Assembly: GCA_934090735.1 (NCBI GenBank)
Contig: CAKOJR010000001.1
Span: forward strand, 1-64,000
DNA: 64,000 bases
Reading direction: 5' to 3'
DNA from: an uncultured Bacilli bacterium
Lineage (GTDB): Bacteria > Bacillota_I > Bacilli_A > RF39 > UBA660
In this document: positions 1 through 7,288 of the stretch, in pieces
Layout of the letters: every line of letters begins with the position of its first letter
Numbering within the stretch: position 1 is the stretch's first letter
The notes under the pieces: model-generated
Database searches by the model: none
Seen by the model: only the letters and a program-made list of their open reading frames with translations
What the model was told of the DNA's origin: nothing
Translations under genes and position numbers: made by a program

Positions 1-2
1 TT

Positions 3-59
3 AAATTAAATGAAAGAAAAGGCGACGACGCTATGCAAATTAGAATTGAACTTGTTTAA
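3..59 (+). CDS. 3' end of an unidentified upstream gene (partial)
   Basis: An open frame of 18 codons enters from the left edge and stops with TAA at 57-59. It contains a GGC-GAC-GAC-GCT codon run that is richer in G/C than the neighbourhood. Too little is present to name a product. Just downstream, two imperfect copies of CCAAA(A/T)TGTAAA (near 79-90 and 101-112) could be terminal repeats of an insertion sequence, which would make this a transposase tail, but that is a guess. Confidence 0.25.
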   Translation, partial: KLNERKGDDAMQIRIELV

Positions 60-124
60 GTTTAATTCTTTTTTTATCCAAATTGTAAAGTAAAACTTGT
101 CCAAAATGTAAAATGCAAAGATAA

Positions 125-149
125 AAGCATGACTTTTATGTCATGCTTT
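125..149 (-). terminator. Rho-independent terminator of deoD
   Basis: The stem GCATGAC/GTCATGC (127-133 with 140-146) surrounds a short AT loop. Read on the minus strand it is followed by a T-rich tract. It sits directly after the deoD stop codon. Confidence 0.8.
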
Positions 150-872
150 TTATCTTTTAATTATACTTTCTAATGCTAGAATTATCATATTATCTAGGGC
201 TGTTTGTCTTTCTTCTGGAGATAGGTCTTCACTTCTTTTATATGGTGAGTCTGATATGGATACTAGGCAGGTTGCTTCTTTATTTAAGAAGTTAGCTACT
301 GTAAAGATGCCAAAGGCTTCCATTTCACTAGCTAGTAAATTTATATTTTTAGGTACTTTATCAAGTAAGTGAGATATACTTTCGTATACATCAAATATTT
401 CAGATGTATAGATAGTTCCTTTCGTTATTTTGATACCTAGTTCTTTACTTGTATTTATGATTGTTTGATTTAATGTGTTAGATGAAGATATCTTTTTACT
501 TTTACTTTTAGTTAAGGCATATCTAAAGTTTGAATCAGAGTATGCAGATGAGGCTAAAACGATATCTTTTATATTTAAATCTTTTGATAATGCACCAGCA
601 GAACCTATTCTTATAATATTTTTAACATTATAAAATTTATATAATTCATATGTGTATAGTGATGCACTTGGAATTCCCATACCAGAACCGATTACAGTAA
701 TTTCTTTACCTTTGTAAGTACCAGTGTATCCTAGCATATTACGTACTCTATTTATTAATTTTGGATTTTCTAAATATTTTTCGGCAATATATTTTGCTCT
801 TAAGGGGTCACCAGGTAGTAATACATTTTCTTTAATATTTTCTTTTTCTGTAACAATGTGAATTGGGTTCAT
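150..872 (-). CDS. deoD: Purine nucleoside phosphorylase, DeoD type
   Basis: This cytosolic enzyme of purine salvage cleaves purine (deoxy)nucleosides with phosphate to free base and (deoxy)ribose-1-phosphate. At 240 aa it has the usual hexameric DeoD length. Visible signatures are the phosphate-binding LPGDP near residues 19-23, GSGMGIPSAS near 62-71, RIGSAGAL near 88-95, the ribose-binding SEMEAFG near 182-188 and the catalytic-loop aspartate in SDSP near 207-210. It is transcribed alone, divergently from the M16 peptidase pair, and has its own terminator. The start is supported by a purine-rich Shine-Dalgarno (GAAAGTAGGAAA on the minus strand). The family assignment is confident. Confidence 0.95.
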   Translation of the reverse strand: MNPIHIVTEKENIKENVLLPGDPLRAKYIAEKYLENPKLINRVRNMLGYTGTYKGKEITVIGSGMGIPSASLYTYELYKFYNVKNIIRIGSAGALSKDLNIKDIVLASSAYSDSNFRYALTKSKSKKISSSNTLNQTIINTSKELGIKITKGTIYTSEIFDVYESISHLLDKVPKNINLLASEMEAFGIFTVANFLNKEATCLVSISDSPYKRSEDLSPEERQTALDNMIILALESIIKR

Positions 873-938
873 ATTTTTCCTACTTTCTTTTTAAATTATA
901 TCATAAGTATCAAGTAATAGTTAAGGAAGTGCAATAAA

Positions 939-968
939 TTTACATATATTTTTTGAAAGTGCTATAAT
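939..968 (+). promoter_or_regulatory. Promoter of the M16 peptidase operon
   Basis: TTTACA at 939-944 and TATAAT at 963-968 are separated by 18 bp, about 40 bp upstream of the first M16 gene. Confidence 0.55.
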
Positions 969-1010
969 AAAACTATGTTTATTTACGCATAATAAGAAAA
1001 GAGGTGACTT

Positions 1011-2273
1011 ATGGTTTTTAAAGATTATAAGATGAAGGGTTATACTTTGCATACTATTAAGACTGATAAGTTTAAAATGTGTCATGTAGAAGTTATTTTT
1101 AGAAATAATGTTGTTAAAGAAGAGATTACTAAAAGAAATTTATTATTTGATATGCTTTGTGAGTGCTCTAATAGTTATAAGGGTAAAAGAGACTTAGCAT
1201 TAGAACTTGAGAATTTATATTGTGCTTCAGTATATGATGCAACAAGTAAAGTTGGTAACTCAGTTATAACAAATTTTTGCTTAGATTTTTTAAATCCAAG
1301 ATATGCACAAGATGATATGCTAACTGACCGAGTATTTAAGTTATTATTTGATTTAATATTTAATCCTAAAGCAAGTAATAATGAGTTTGATCATAAGTTA
1401 TTTGATTTTGTTAAAGAGAGACTATCTAATGATATAAAAATGTTAGATGATAATCCTAAGAAGAAGAGTTTACTTAAAGCACTTAGTACTTTAGGTGATA
1501 GTCCATCTAGTTATGGTAGTTTAGGTTTCTTAGAAGAAATAGATAAAATTACACCAGAGAACTTATACACATATTATAAACAAGTAATAAATACAGATTA
1601 TGTTGATATATATGTAGTTGGTAATTTAGATATGGATGAAGTATCTAGAATAGTAGATAAATATGCTAAGTTTAATGTTATTAAGAATCATGAAGTAGGT
1701 ATGTATGTTAGTAATGTTAAAAGAAAACCAGTTATATTAAGTGATAAGTCTAGTAATGCTCAAAGTAATATAGTAGTACTTGTTAATCTTAATAATTTAA
1801 CTACTGATGAAAAGAAATATGCTGCTAATATGTATAATTTAATTTTAGGTGGAGGGTCACTTGAGACTAAACTTTATCAGAAGTTAAGAGTAGAAAATTC
1901 ATTATGTTATAATGTGGGCTCTATGTATCAGAAATATGATGGACTTATTATTATTACAACTAGTGTTGATATAAATAAAAGTAAACTAGCAGTTCAATTA
2001 ATTAAAACTTGTCTTAAAGAGATGAAAACAAATATTAGTGATGAAGAGCTTGTTAATGCGAAAGCTCTTGTTAAGACTAGTTTAAATATGACTAATGATA
2101 ATATTGGTAGAATAGTAGATAATGCATATTATCAAAATATTAGTGATTTAGATGAGTTAGATGTTAGATTAGATAGATTTGATAAGGTTAGTATTAATGA
2201 TATTAAGAAGGTAGCAGAGAAAACTAGTATTAGTACTATTTATGTTTTAGAAGGGGGAAGTATAAATGAATGA
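1011..2273 (+). CDS. M16 peptidase-like protein, non-catalytic subunit (YmfF-like)
   Basis: This is a 420 aa member of the insulinase (M16) fold family. It lacks the HxxEH zinc motif: the expected position near residues 40-60 reads FDMLCECSNSYKG. It retains the C-terminal M16 signature, with GGGSLETKLYQKLR near 280-293 and SLCYNVGS after it. In Bacilli such an inactive partner is encoded next to an active one (ymfF-ymfH). The stop overlaps the next gene by 8 bp, which indicates translational coupling. The start has a clear AGAGGTGA Shine-Dalgarno. The physiological substrate is unknown; some databases link the pair to EF-P modification, which cannot be judged here. Confidence 0.85.
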   Translation: MVFKDYKMKGYTLHTIKTDKFKMCHVEVIFRNNVVKEEITKRNLLFDMLCECSNSYKGKRDLALELENLYCASVYDATSKVGNSVITNFCLDFLNPRYAQDDMLTDRVFKLLFDLIFNPKASNNEFDHKLFDFVKERLSNDIKMLDDNPKKKSLLKALSTLGDSPSSYGSLGFLEEIDKITPENLYTYYKQVINTDYVDIYVVGNLDMDEVSRIVDKYAKFNVIKNHEVGMYVSNVKRKPVILSDKSSNAQSNIVVLVNLNNLTTDEKKYAANMYNLILGGGSLETKLYQKLRVENSLCYNVGSMYQKYDGLIIITTSVDINKSKLAVQLIKTCLKEMKTNISDEELVNAKALVKTSLNMTNDNIGRIVDNAYYQNISDLDELDVRLDRFDKVSINDIKKVAEKTSISTIYVLEGGSINE

Positions 2274-3552
2274 GATATTATTACCAGGAGTGCTTGAGAA
2301 GCTTTATACATACACTTTAGATAATGGTCTTAAGATTTATATGGTACCTAATAATAAAACTAAGAATTTTTATATTACATTAAGTACTAGGTATGGGTCT
2401 ATTTATACTAATTTTGAGTATAATGGTAAGAAGTATGATATGCCAAAGGGGATAGCACATTATTTAGAACATTTATTATTTAATATGCCAGATGGAACTA
2501 CAGCACATGATTATTTTAGTAAGTTAGGGGCTAATATTAATGCCTTTACTTCTTATGATATTACTTGTTATGAAGTATTTGCTAATGCTAATTTTAAAGA
2601 GTGTTTATCTTATCTAACTGAGTATGTTTATACACCATATTTTACTAAAGAGATAGTAAATAATGAGCGCGGTATTATTACGGAAGAGATTAATATGTAT
2701 GAAGATAAGCCTGGTACTCAGCTTATATATGGAACATATAATAATATTTTTATTAAGGATGAAAGACAATATTTAGTTAGTGGCACGGTAAGTGATGTTA
2801 AGAAGATTACAAAAGAGGATTTAGAGATTTGTTATGAGGCTTTTTATCATCCTGAAAATATGTTTGTGATTATTACTGGTAACTTTGATCCTAATGAGGC
2901 AGTAGCAATTGTTAGTGAAGTTATGAGTAAGAAAGAGTTTCCTAAATACATTAAACCAGCTCTTAAGTTTAAGAAAGAACCTTTTGAGGTTAAAACTAAG
3001 CATTTTGAGAGGTGTATGAATGTTAATATACCAAAGGTATCAGTTGGGTTTAAAGTGCCTAAAAATGCTTTTAAAGGACTTAAAATAGATGAAAGAAAAG
3101 TAAGACTATATTTTAATTTATATATGAGAGTTCAGTTTGGTATAACTTCTTATTTAAGAGATGAGTTACAAAGTAGTAAGGTTATTACTGGTGGACTTAG
3201 TATGAACTTACTTGATACTGAAGATTATTATGTAGAAGTAATAGCAGCATCTACAGAGTATCCTGATTATTTTATTAAAAGAGTTAAAGAAACTTTTGAT
3301 GAAAGAGATATAAATGAAGAAGATGTTATTAGAAAAGTTAATGCTTCAGTAAGTAATTTAATAATGTATTTTGATGATATTGAAGGAGTTAATTCACAGA
3401 TTCAAGATGATATAATTGATTTTGGAGAGTTTATTTATAATATTTATGATGTTTATAAAAGTTTAAATATAGAGGAAGCTACCGAAGTAGTAAAGAGATT
3501 AAATAAGTATATTACTACAGAGACAATTATTAAGCCTTTAGAAGAAAAGTAA
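2266..3552 (+). CDS. M16 family zinc metallopeptidase (YmfH-like)
   Basis: This is the catalytic partner of the preceding gene (428 aa). The inverzincin motif HYLEH is at residues 65-69. The distal zinc-ligand glutamate lies in the NNERGIITEEINMYEDKPG stretch about 75 residues later, as expected for M16. No signal peptide is visible, so it is cytoplasmic. It overlaps the upstream gene by 8 bp and uses a GGGGGAAG Shine-Dalgarno inside that gene. A strong terminator follows. Confidence 0.9.
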   Translation: MNEILLPGVLEKLYTYTLDNGLKIYMVPNNKTKNFYITLSTRYGSIYTNFEYNGKKYDMPKGIAHYLEHLLFNMPDGTTAHDYFSKLGANINAFTSYDITCYEVFANANFKECLSYLTEYVYTPYFTKEIVNNERGIITEEINMYEDKPGTQLIYGTYNNIFIKDERQYLVSGTVSDVKKITKEDLEICYEAFYHPENMFVIITGNFDPNEAVAIVSEVMSKKEFPKYIKPALKFKKEPFEVKTKHFERCMNVNIPKVSVGFKVPKNAFKGLKIDERKVRLYFNLYMRVQFGITSYLRDELQSSKVITGGLSMNLLDTEDYYVEVIAASTEYPDYFIKRVKETFDERDINEEDVIRKVNASVSNLIMYFDDIEGVNSQIQDDIIDFGEFIYNIYDVYKSLNIEEATEVVKRLNKYITTETIIKPLEEK

Positions 3553-3577
3553 AACGCATAAGATTGTGCGTTTTTTT
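3553..3577 (+). terminator. Rho-independent terminator
   Basis: The stem AACGCA/TGCGTT is followed by seven T residues, directly after the M16 operon stop codon. Confidence 0.85.
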
Positions 3578-3650
3578 CATGTTGTTCAGTTACCCTAAAA
3601 TTTGTGACAACTGAAAAAACTTATTAAATAAAAAGGAAGTTAAATATTAG

Positions 3651-3746
3651 TTTACAACAATAAATAATAGAAGGACTATAAATGAAAAATGAAATCTTAT
3701 TATTTGAAAATCAAGATGTAAAACTAGAAGTTAATATGAAAGATGA
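3651..3746 (+). repeat. 96-bp direct repeat, copy 1 (RhuM gene 5' end)
   Basis: This stretch covers the leader, start codon and first ~20 codons of a RhuM gene. It recurs at 4396-4491 with a single A/G difference in the Shine-Dalgarno region. The near identity contrasts with the decayed sequence between the copies and implies a recent duplication or gene conversion. Confidence 0.9.
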
Positions 3747-4080
3747 TAGTGTTTGGCTTACGCAAGGACAAATGTCTAAGTTATTTGATAGAGATTCAAA
3801 AACAATTAGAAAACATATTAATAATGCCTTAGAAGAAGAACTAAGTGATCAAGTGGTAGTCGCATAATTTGAGAATACCACTCATCATGGTGCGATTGAA
3901 GGAAAAACATAAACTCTTTATATAAAATATTATAATCTTTATGTTATTATAAGCGTTGGTTATCGTGTTAAAAGTAAGAATCGCATTATATTTAAGAAAT
4001 GAGCTAATAAAATCTTAAAAGAAAAGGTTATGTAGTTAATCAAAAGAGTTTAAAATATTTTGAAAAAACAATTAAGTTTA
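3682..4080 (+). pseudogene. RhuM-family gene remnant, copy A
   Basis: The frame opens like the intact gene at 4427 but stops after 61 codons (TAA at 3865-3867). Conceptual translation across later frames still shows RhuM signatures: a YNL-VIISVGYRVKSKNR-like stretch near 3935-3985 and an ANKILK-like stretch near 4001-4020, interrupted by several stops. It is best read as a broken RhuM-type protein. It may still make a 61 aa N-terminal peptide carrying the helix-turn-helix-like segment. Confidence 0.75.
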
Positions 4081-4392
4081 TATGAAAGATGAAACAGTAT
4101 GGTTATCTCAAAATCAAATGGCTGAATTATTTAATTCATCAAGAACAAATATAATTGAACATATTAACAATATTTATTCTGATGAAGAACTTGATAAGAA
4201 TTCAACCTGTTAGGATTTCCGACAAGTTCGAAAAGAAGGTAAAAGAACTGTAGCGAGAACTATTCCATTTTATAATCTAGATATGATTAAGGGTTATGTA
4301 GTTAATCAAAAGAGATTAAAATATCCAGAAAAAACTTAAGTTAATTACTATTGTATGAAGAATTGATATAAATTTAAAAGGAAATGAATAAC
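4081..4392 (+). pseudogene. RhuM-family gene remnant, copy B
   Basis: This is a second, different RhuM-type copy. It encodes MKDETVWLSQNQMAELF, then HINNIYSDEELDKNST, and a stop. A canonical R-VRKEGKR...IPFYNLDMI segment follows and then jumps straight to KGYVVNQKRLKY, so the internal VGYRVKS...KWANKIL segment is deleted. The tail (from about 4369) matches 4842 onward in the intact gene. It cannot make a full protein. Confidence 0.75.
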
Positions 4393-4395
4393 TAC

Positions 4396-4491
4396 TTTAC
4401 AACAATAAATAATAGGAGGACTATAAATGAAAAATGAAATCTTATTATTTGAAAATCAAGATGTAAAACTAGAAGTTAATATGAAAGATGA
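4396..4491 (+). repeat. 96-bp direct repeat, copy 2 (RhuM-Fic gene 5' end)
   Basis: Partner of the repeat at 3651-3746, offset 745 bp, one mismatch. This copy has the stronger Shine-Dalgarno (GGAGGA versus GAAGGA) and leads the intact gene. Confidence 0.9.
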
Positions 4492-5368
4492 AACTGTTTG
4501 GTTAAATCAGTTACAAATGGCTAAGTTATTTGATAAAGATAGAAAAACTATTACTAGACATATCCAAAATATATATAGAGATGGAGAACTAGAAGAAAAT
4601 TCAGTATGCTCATTTTTTGAGCATACTGGGGAAGATGGTAAACAATACAATATTAAGTTTTATAATTTAGATATGATAATTAGCGTTGGTTATCGTGTTA
4701 AAAGTAAAAATGGTGTTATTTTTAGAAAGTGGGCTAATAAAATTTTAAAAGATTATATGATTAAAGGTTATGCAGTTAATCAAAAGAGATTAGAATATCT
4801 AGAAAAAACTGTTAAGTTAATTGATATTGCAGGAAGAATTGATATAAATTTAAAAGGAAATGAAGCACGGGAAATTATTAAAGTAATAAATAATTATTCT
4901 AATGCTCTGAATTTACTTGATGATTATGATCACAAAAGAATAATTAAACCAAATGGTACAATTAATGAAAATAAAATTAATTATGAAGCTTGTATGAATA
5001 TTGTTAATAAACTTAAATTTAGTAGTGATAGTGATTTATTTGCTCTTGAAAGAGATAACGGGGTGGAAGCAATTATTTTTGATATATATCAAACTTTTGA
5101 TGGAAAGGACTTATACTCTTCAATCGAAGAAAAAGCAGCTAATTTTTTGTATTTAATTATAAAAAATCATGTGTTTATAGATGGCAACAAAAGAATAGCA
5201 GCGGCATTATTTATATATTTCTTAGATTTTTATAATCTTTTGTATTATAAAAATAAACAAGTAATTGATAATAATACTCTTGTAGCAGTGACTTTATTAA
5301 TAGCACAGTCTAATCCAAAAGAAAAAGAAATATTAATAGATTTAGTTATGAATTTTTTAAATAGATAA
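4427..5368 (+). CDS. RhuM-Fic fusion protein (Fic/Doc domain)
   Basis: The 313 aa protein has two parts. Residues 1-125 are RhuM-like (QMAKLFDKDRKTITRHI, then YNLDMIISVGYRVKS and FRKWANKILKDYMIKGYAVNQKRL). The C-terminal half is a Fic/Doc domain with the full catalytic motif HVFIDGNKR (H248, D252, R256). Fic proteins transfer AMP or other nucleotide moieties, or phosphate in Doc, to protein targets and often act as toxins or mobile-element effectors. Substrate and partner are unknown, and no separate antitoxin is adjacent. It follows two decayed relatives and shares its 5' end with copy A, so the locus expanded by tandem duplication. Confidence 0.88.
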   Translation: MKNEILLFENQDVKLEVNMKDETVWLNQLQMAKLFDKDRKTITRHIQNIYRDGELEENSVCSFFEHTGEDGKQYNIKFYNLDMIISVGYRVKSKNGVIFRKWANKILKDYMIKGYAVNQKRLEYLEKTVKLIDIAGRIDINLKGNEAREIIKVINNYSNALNLLDDYDHKRIIKPNGTINENKINYEACMNIVNKLKFSSDSDLFALERDNGVEAIIFDIYQTFDGKDLYSSIEEKAANFLYLIIKNHVFIDGNKRIAAALFIYFLDFYNLLYYKNKQVIDNNTLVAVTLLIAQSNPKEKEILIDLVMNFLNR

Positions 5369-5437
5369 ATATTATATTTCTTCTTGAATTTTGTATCTTT
5401 ATATCATATAATTTTAATAGAATATAAGGTGATTATA

Positions 5438-7003
5438 GTGGAAGATAAAATATTAAATGATAAGAATAAATTAAAAATATTTGCTTCTTTATTAATAGTT
5501 GTTTTACTAGTAATGGGAGTAAGTTTTGCTATATTTCAGAATTTTACAAGACAGAGTAGCACTAATAATTTAGGAGCAACTAATTGTTTTAGTATATCTT
5601 TTGAGGGTGTTAGTGATGCTCTTAATTTAGAAAATGATTATCCAATTCCGGATAAAGAGGGACTCCAAAGAAATCCTTATACATTTAAAGTAACAAATAA
5701 TTGTGATAGTTATTTATCACTTGTTATTGGAGTAGAAACATTAAGTACAAGTGAAATACCAGCAAGTTTAATTAAAGGAGTAATTAAAAAAAGTGGTATA
5801 AAGCCAACAAGTGCAACTATTTTATCTAGTGGTAATACTATGGAAGCACAAAATGGTGGAGTAGCTTATGAATTGTTAAAGGATGGAATAGGAGCTAAAA
5901 AATCAAAAACTTATGATTTAAGATTATGGTTTGATGAAAGCATGACTAAAGAACAAGGGGCTACTAAGAAATATCAAGGAAAGGTTATTGTTGGTGCAAG
6001 TGCAGATGTAGAACCTCCAAAAAATTTAAGAGAAGCAATACTAGCAAATAATGAAGTTAAGACTCCAATAACTACACCAGGAGCAGCAATATCTACTGCT
6101 GATGAAGCATTACTTGCATCTACAGAAGATGATTATGGAACATCTTATTACTTTAGAGGTGCGGTAACAAATAACTATGTAGAATTTGCTAATAAGTGCT
6201 GGAGAATAGTAAGAGTTGGTGGAGATGGTTCAGTTAAACTTATCTTACATAATGATAATACTAAAAAAGTTGCTAATCCTTGTGATGCTGCAAATAATAG
6301 TATAAGTGCAGCATTTGCAAGATACTCTGGTACAACATTGGCAAGTAAATTTAATACAAACTATGATGATAATGCTTATGTAGGATTTAAGTATGGAACA
6401 CCAGGTTCTAGTACATATGAAGCAACACATGCAAACACAAATAATAGTACAATACTAACTAATTTAGAGACATGGTATACAAATAATTTAAAAGATTATG
6501 CTGATACTATAGCTGATACTGAATGGTGCAATGATAAAACAAATGTAACAGATAAAACTTACAATCCAGGGAATGTGAATGGTGTTAATGGTTATGGATA
6601 TGCTAAGAATATAACATATTATGGTGCTACACAAAGATTAGTAAGCACAAGTAATAGTGCTGGAGGCACTGGTCCTAGTTTAAAATGTAATGGAGAATTA
6701 AGTAAAATAACATCAAAAGTAGGGCTAATAACAGCAGATGAATTAGCATTTGCTGGATATGCTTTTAATATTAGCAATACAACATATTTACAAGAAAATG
6801 CTATTAGTACTTATTGGTGGTCTTTGTCTCCTATCTACTTCCATGGCGGCAACGCTTACGTTTGGGGCGTTAGCGGCACCAGTGGCGACTTATTCTTCAA
6901 CTACGTGGGCTTCAGCGGCGGCGTTCGCCCGGCCATTTCTCTTATATCTTCGACCAACGTAACTGGCGGTGGAACTAGTGATAATCCTTACAAAGTGGTT
7001 TGA
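5438..7003 (+). CDS. Secreted surface protein with C-terminal lectin-like (DUF6273-like) domain; candidate DGR target
   Basis: A GTG at 5438 with an AAGGTGAT Shine-Dalgarno gives 521 aa; an ATG at 5384 has no ribosome site. The N-terminus carries a membrane segment ending in VLLVMGVSFAIF, resembling SipW-dependent (TasA/camelysin-like) secretion signals. A beta-rich domain follows, then LLASTEDDYGTSYYFRG, CWRIVRVGGDGSVKLILHN and a C-terminal WWSLSP...GVRPAISL core shared with the proteins at 21862 and 56330. The last core segment (residues about 466-499) changes abruptly to GC-rich, NNC-type codons. This is unlike the rest of the gene and is typical of diversity-generating retroelement variable regions. 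No reverse transcriptase or template repeat is seen in the window. Ligand unknown. Confidence 0.8.
   Translation: MEDKILNDKNKLKIFASLLIVVLLVMGVSFAIFQNFTRQSSTNNLGATNCFSISFEGVSDALNLENDYPIPDKEGLQRNPYTFKVTNNCDSYLSLVIGVETLSTSEIPASLIKGVIKKSGIKPTSATILSSGNTMEAQNGGVAYELLKDGIGAKKSKTYDLRLWFDESMTKEQGATKKYQGKVIVGASADVEPPKNLREAILANNEVKTPITTPGAAISTADEALLASTEDDYGTSYYFRGAVTNNYVEFANKCWRIVRVGGDGSVKLILHNDNTKKVANPCDAANNSISAAFARYSGTTLASKFNTNYDDNAYVGFKYGTPGSSTYEATHANTNNSTILTNLETWYTNNLKDYADTIADTEWCNDKTNVTDKTYNPGNVNGVNGYGYAKNITYYGATQRLVSTSNSAGGTGPSLKCNGELSKITSKVGLITADELAFAGYAFNISNTTYLQENAISTYWWSLSPIYFHGGNAYVWGVSGTSGDLFFNYVGFSGGVRPAISLISSTNVTGGGTSDNPYKVV
6833..6940 (+). other. Candidate DGR variable region (VR) in the 3' end of the surface-protein gene
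   Basis: Between 6841 and 6960 G+C is 69 of 120 bases, about twice that of flanking coding sequence. Adenine is only 13 of 90 bases in 6841-6930. Of the 34 codons from ATC (6833) to GCC (6932-6934), 24 end in C, although C-ending codons are rare elsewhere in the gene. This is the pattern left when AAC codons of a template repeat are mutagenised at adenines. The segment ends in a G/C-rich block (GGCGGCGTTCGCCCGGCC, 6914-6931 region), where an initiation-of-mutagenic-homology element would be expected. It lies over the variable part of a C-type-lectin/FGE-like fold. Inference from sequence pattern only. Confidence 0.65.
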
Positions 7004-7016
7004 CTTTAGTTTGTGC

Positions 7017-7045
7017 TTGACAAGTGTGTGTTATTGGCATATAAT
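7017..7045 (+). promoter_or_regulatory. Promoter of the ileS T-box transcript
   Basis: A consensus TTGACA (7017-7022), a 17-bp spacer and TATAAT (7040-7045) form a textbook sigma-A promoter just after the surface-protein stop codon. Confidence 0.9.
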
Positions 7046-7051
7046 TTATGG

Positions 7052-7270
7052 CATAAGCAGTTGATGAAGACGTTGATATGAAAGGTATTTAGAGAGCTTA
7101 CGTTGTGGTGAAAGTAAGTATACTGGAAGTATTAAGGATCACTTCGGATGTTACTATAGGATAAGTATAGTACGGTATCTACGTTATAGATAATGAGTGT
7201 ATGAAATAAGTTCATAAATTAAGGTGGTAACACGGGTTTGACTCGTCCTTAGATTATGGGCTTTTTTATT
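7052..7270 (+). promoter_or_regulatory. T-box leader, isoleucine (ileS)
   Basis: The leader carries an AGAGAGC (AG-bowl) and GGTGAAAGTAAG segment of Stem I, and the conserved T-box AAGGTGGTAACACGG at 7221-7235. A terminator-like helix and T-run end near 7270. A candidate specifier is ATC in GGATCACTT near 7137-7145. Uncharged tRNA-Ile is expected to stabilise the antiterminator and allow ileS transcription. The specifier is inferred from the downstream gene and local sequence, without folding. Confidence 0.9.
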
Positions 7271-7288
7271 TTAGGAAGGGAGATTTTT

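Noticed and set aside
5384..5437. ATG at 5384 as start of the first surface protein
   Set aside because: No Shine-Dalgarno; the GTG at 5438 follows AAGGTGAT and gives a standard signal segment.
7256..7288. In-frame ATG extending ileS upstream
   Set aside because: It lies within the T-box terminator; the ATG at 7289 has the Shine-Dalgarno and gives the normal N-terminus.
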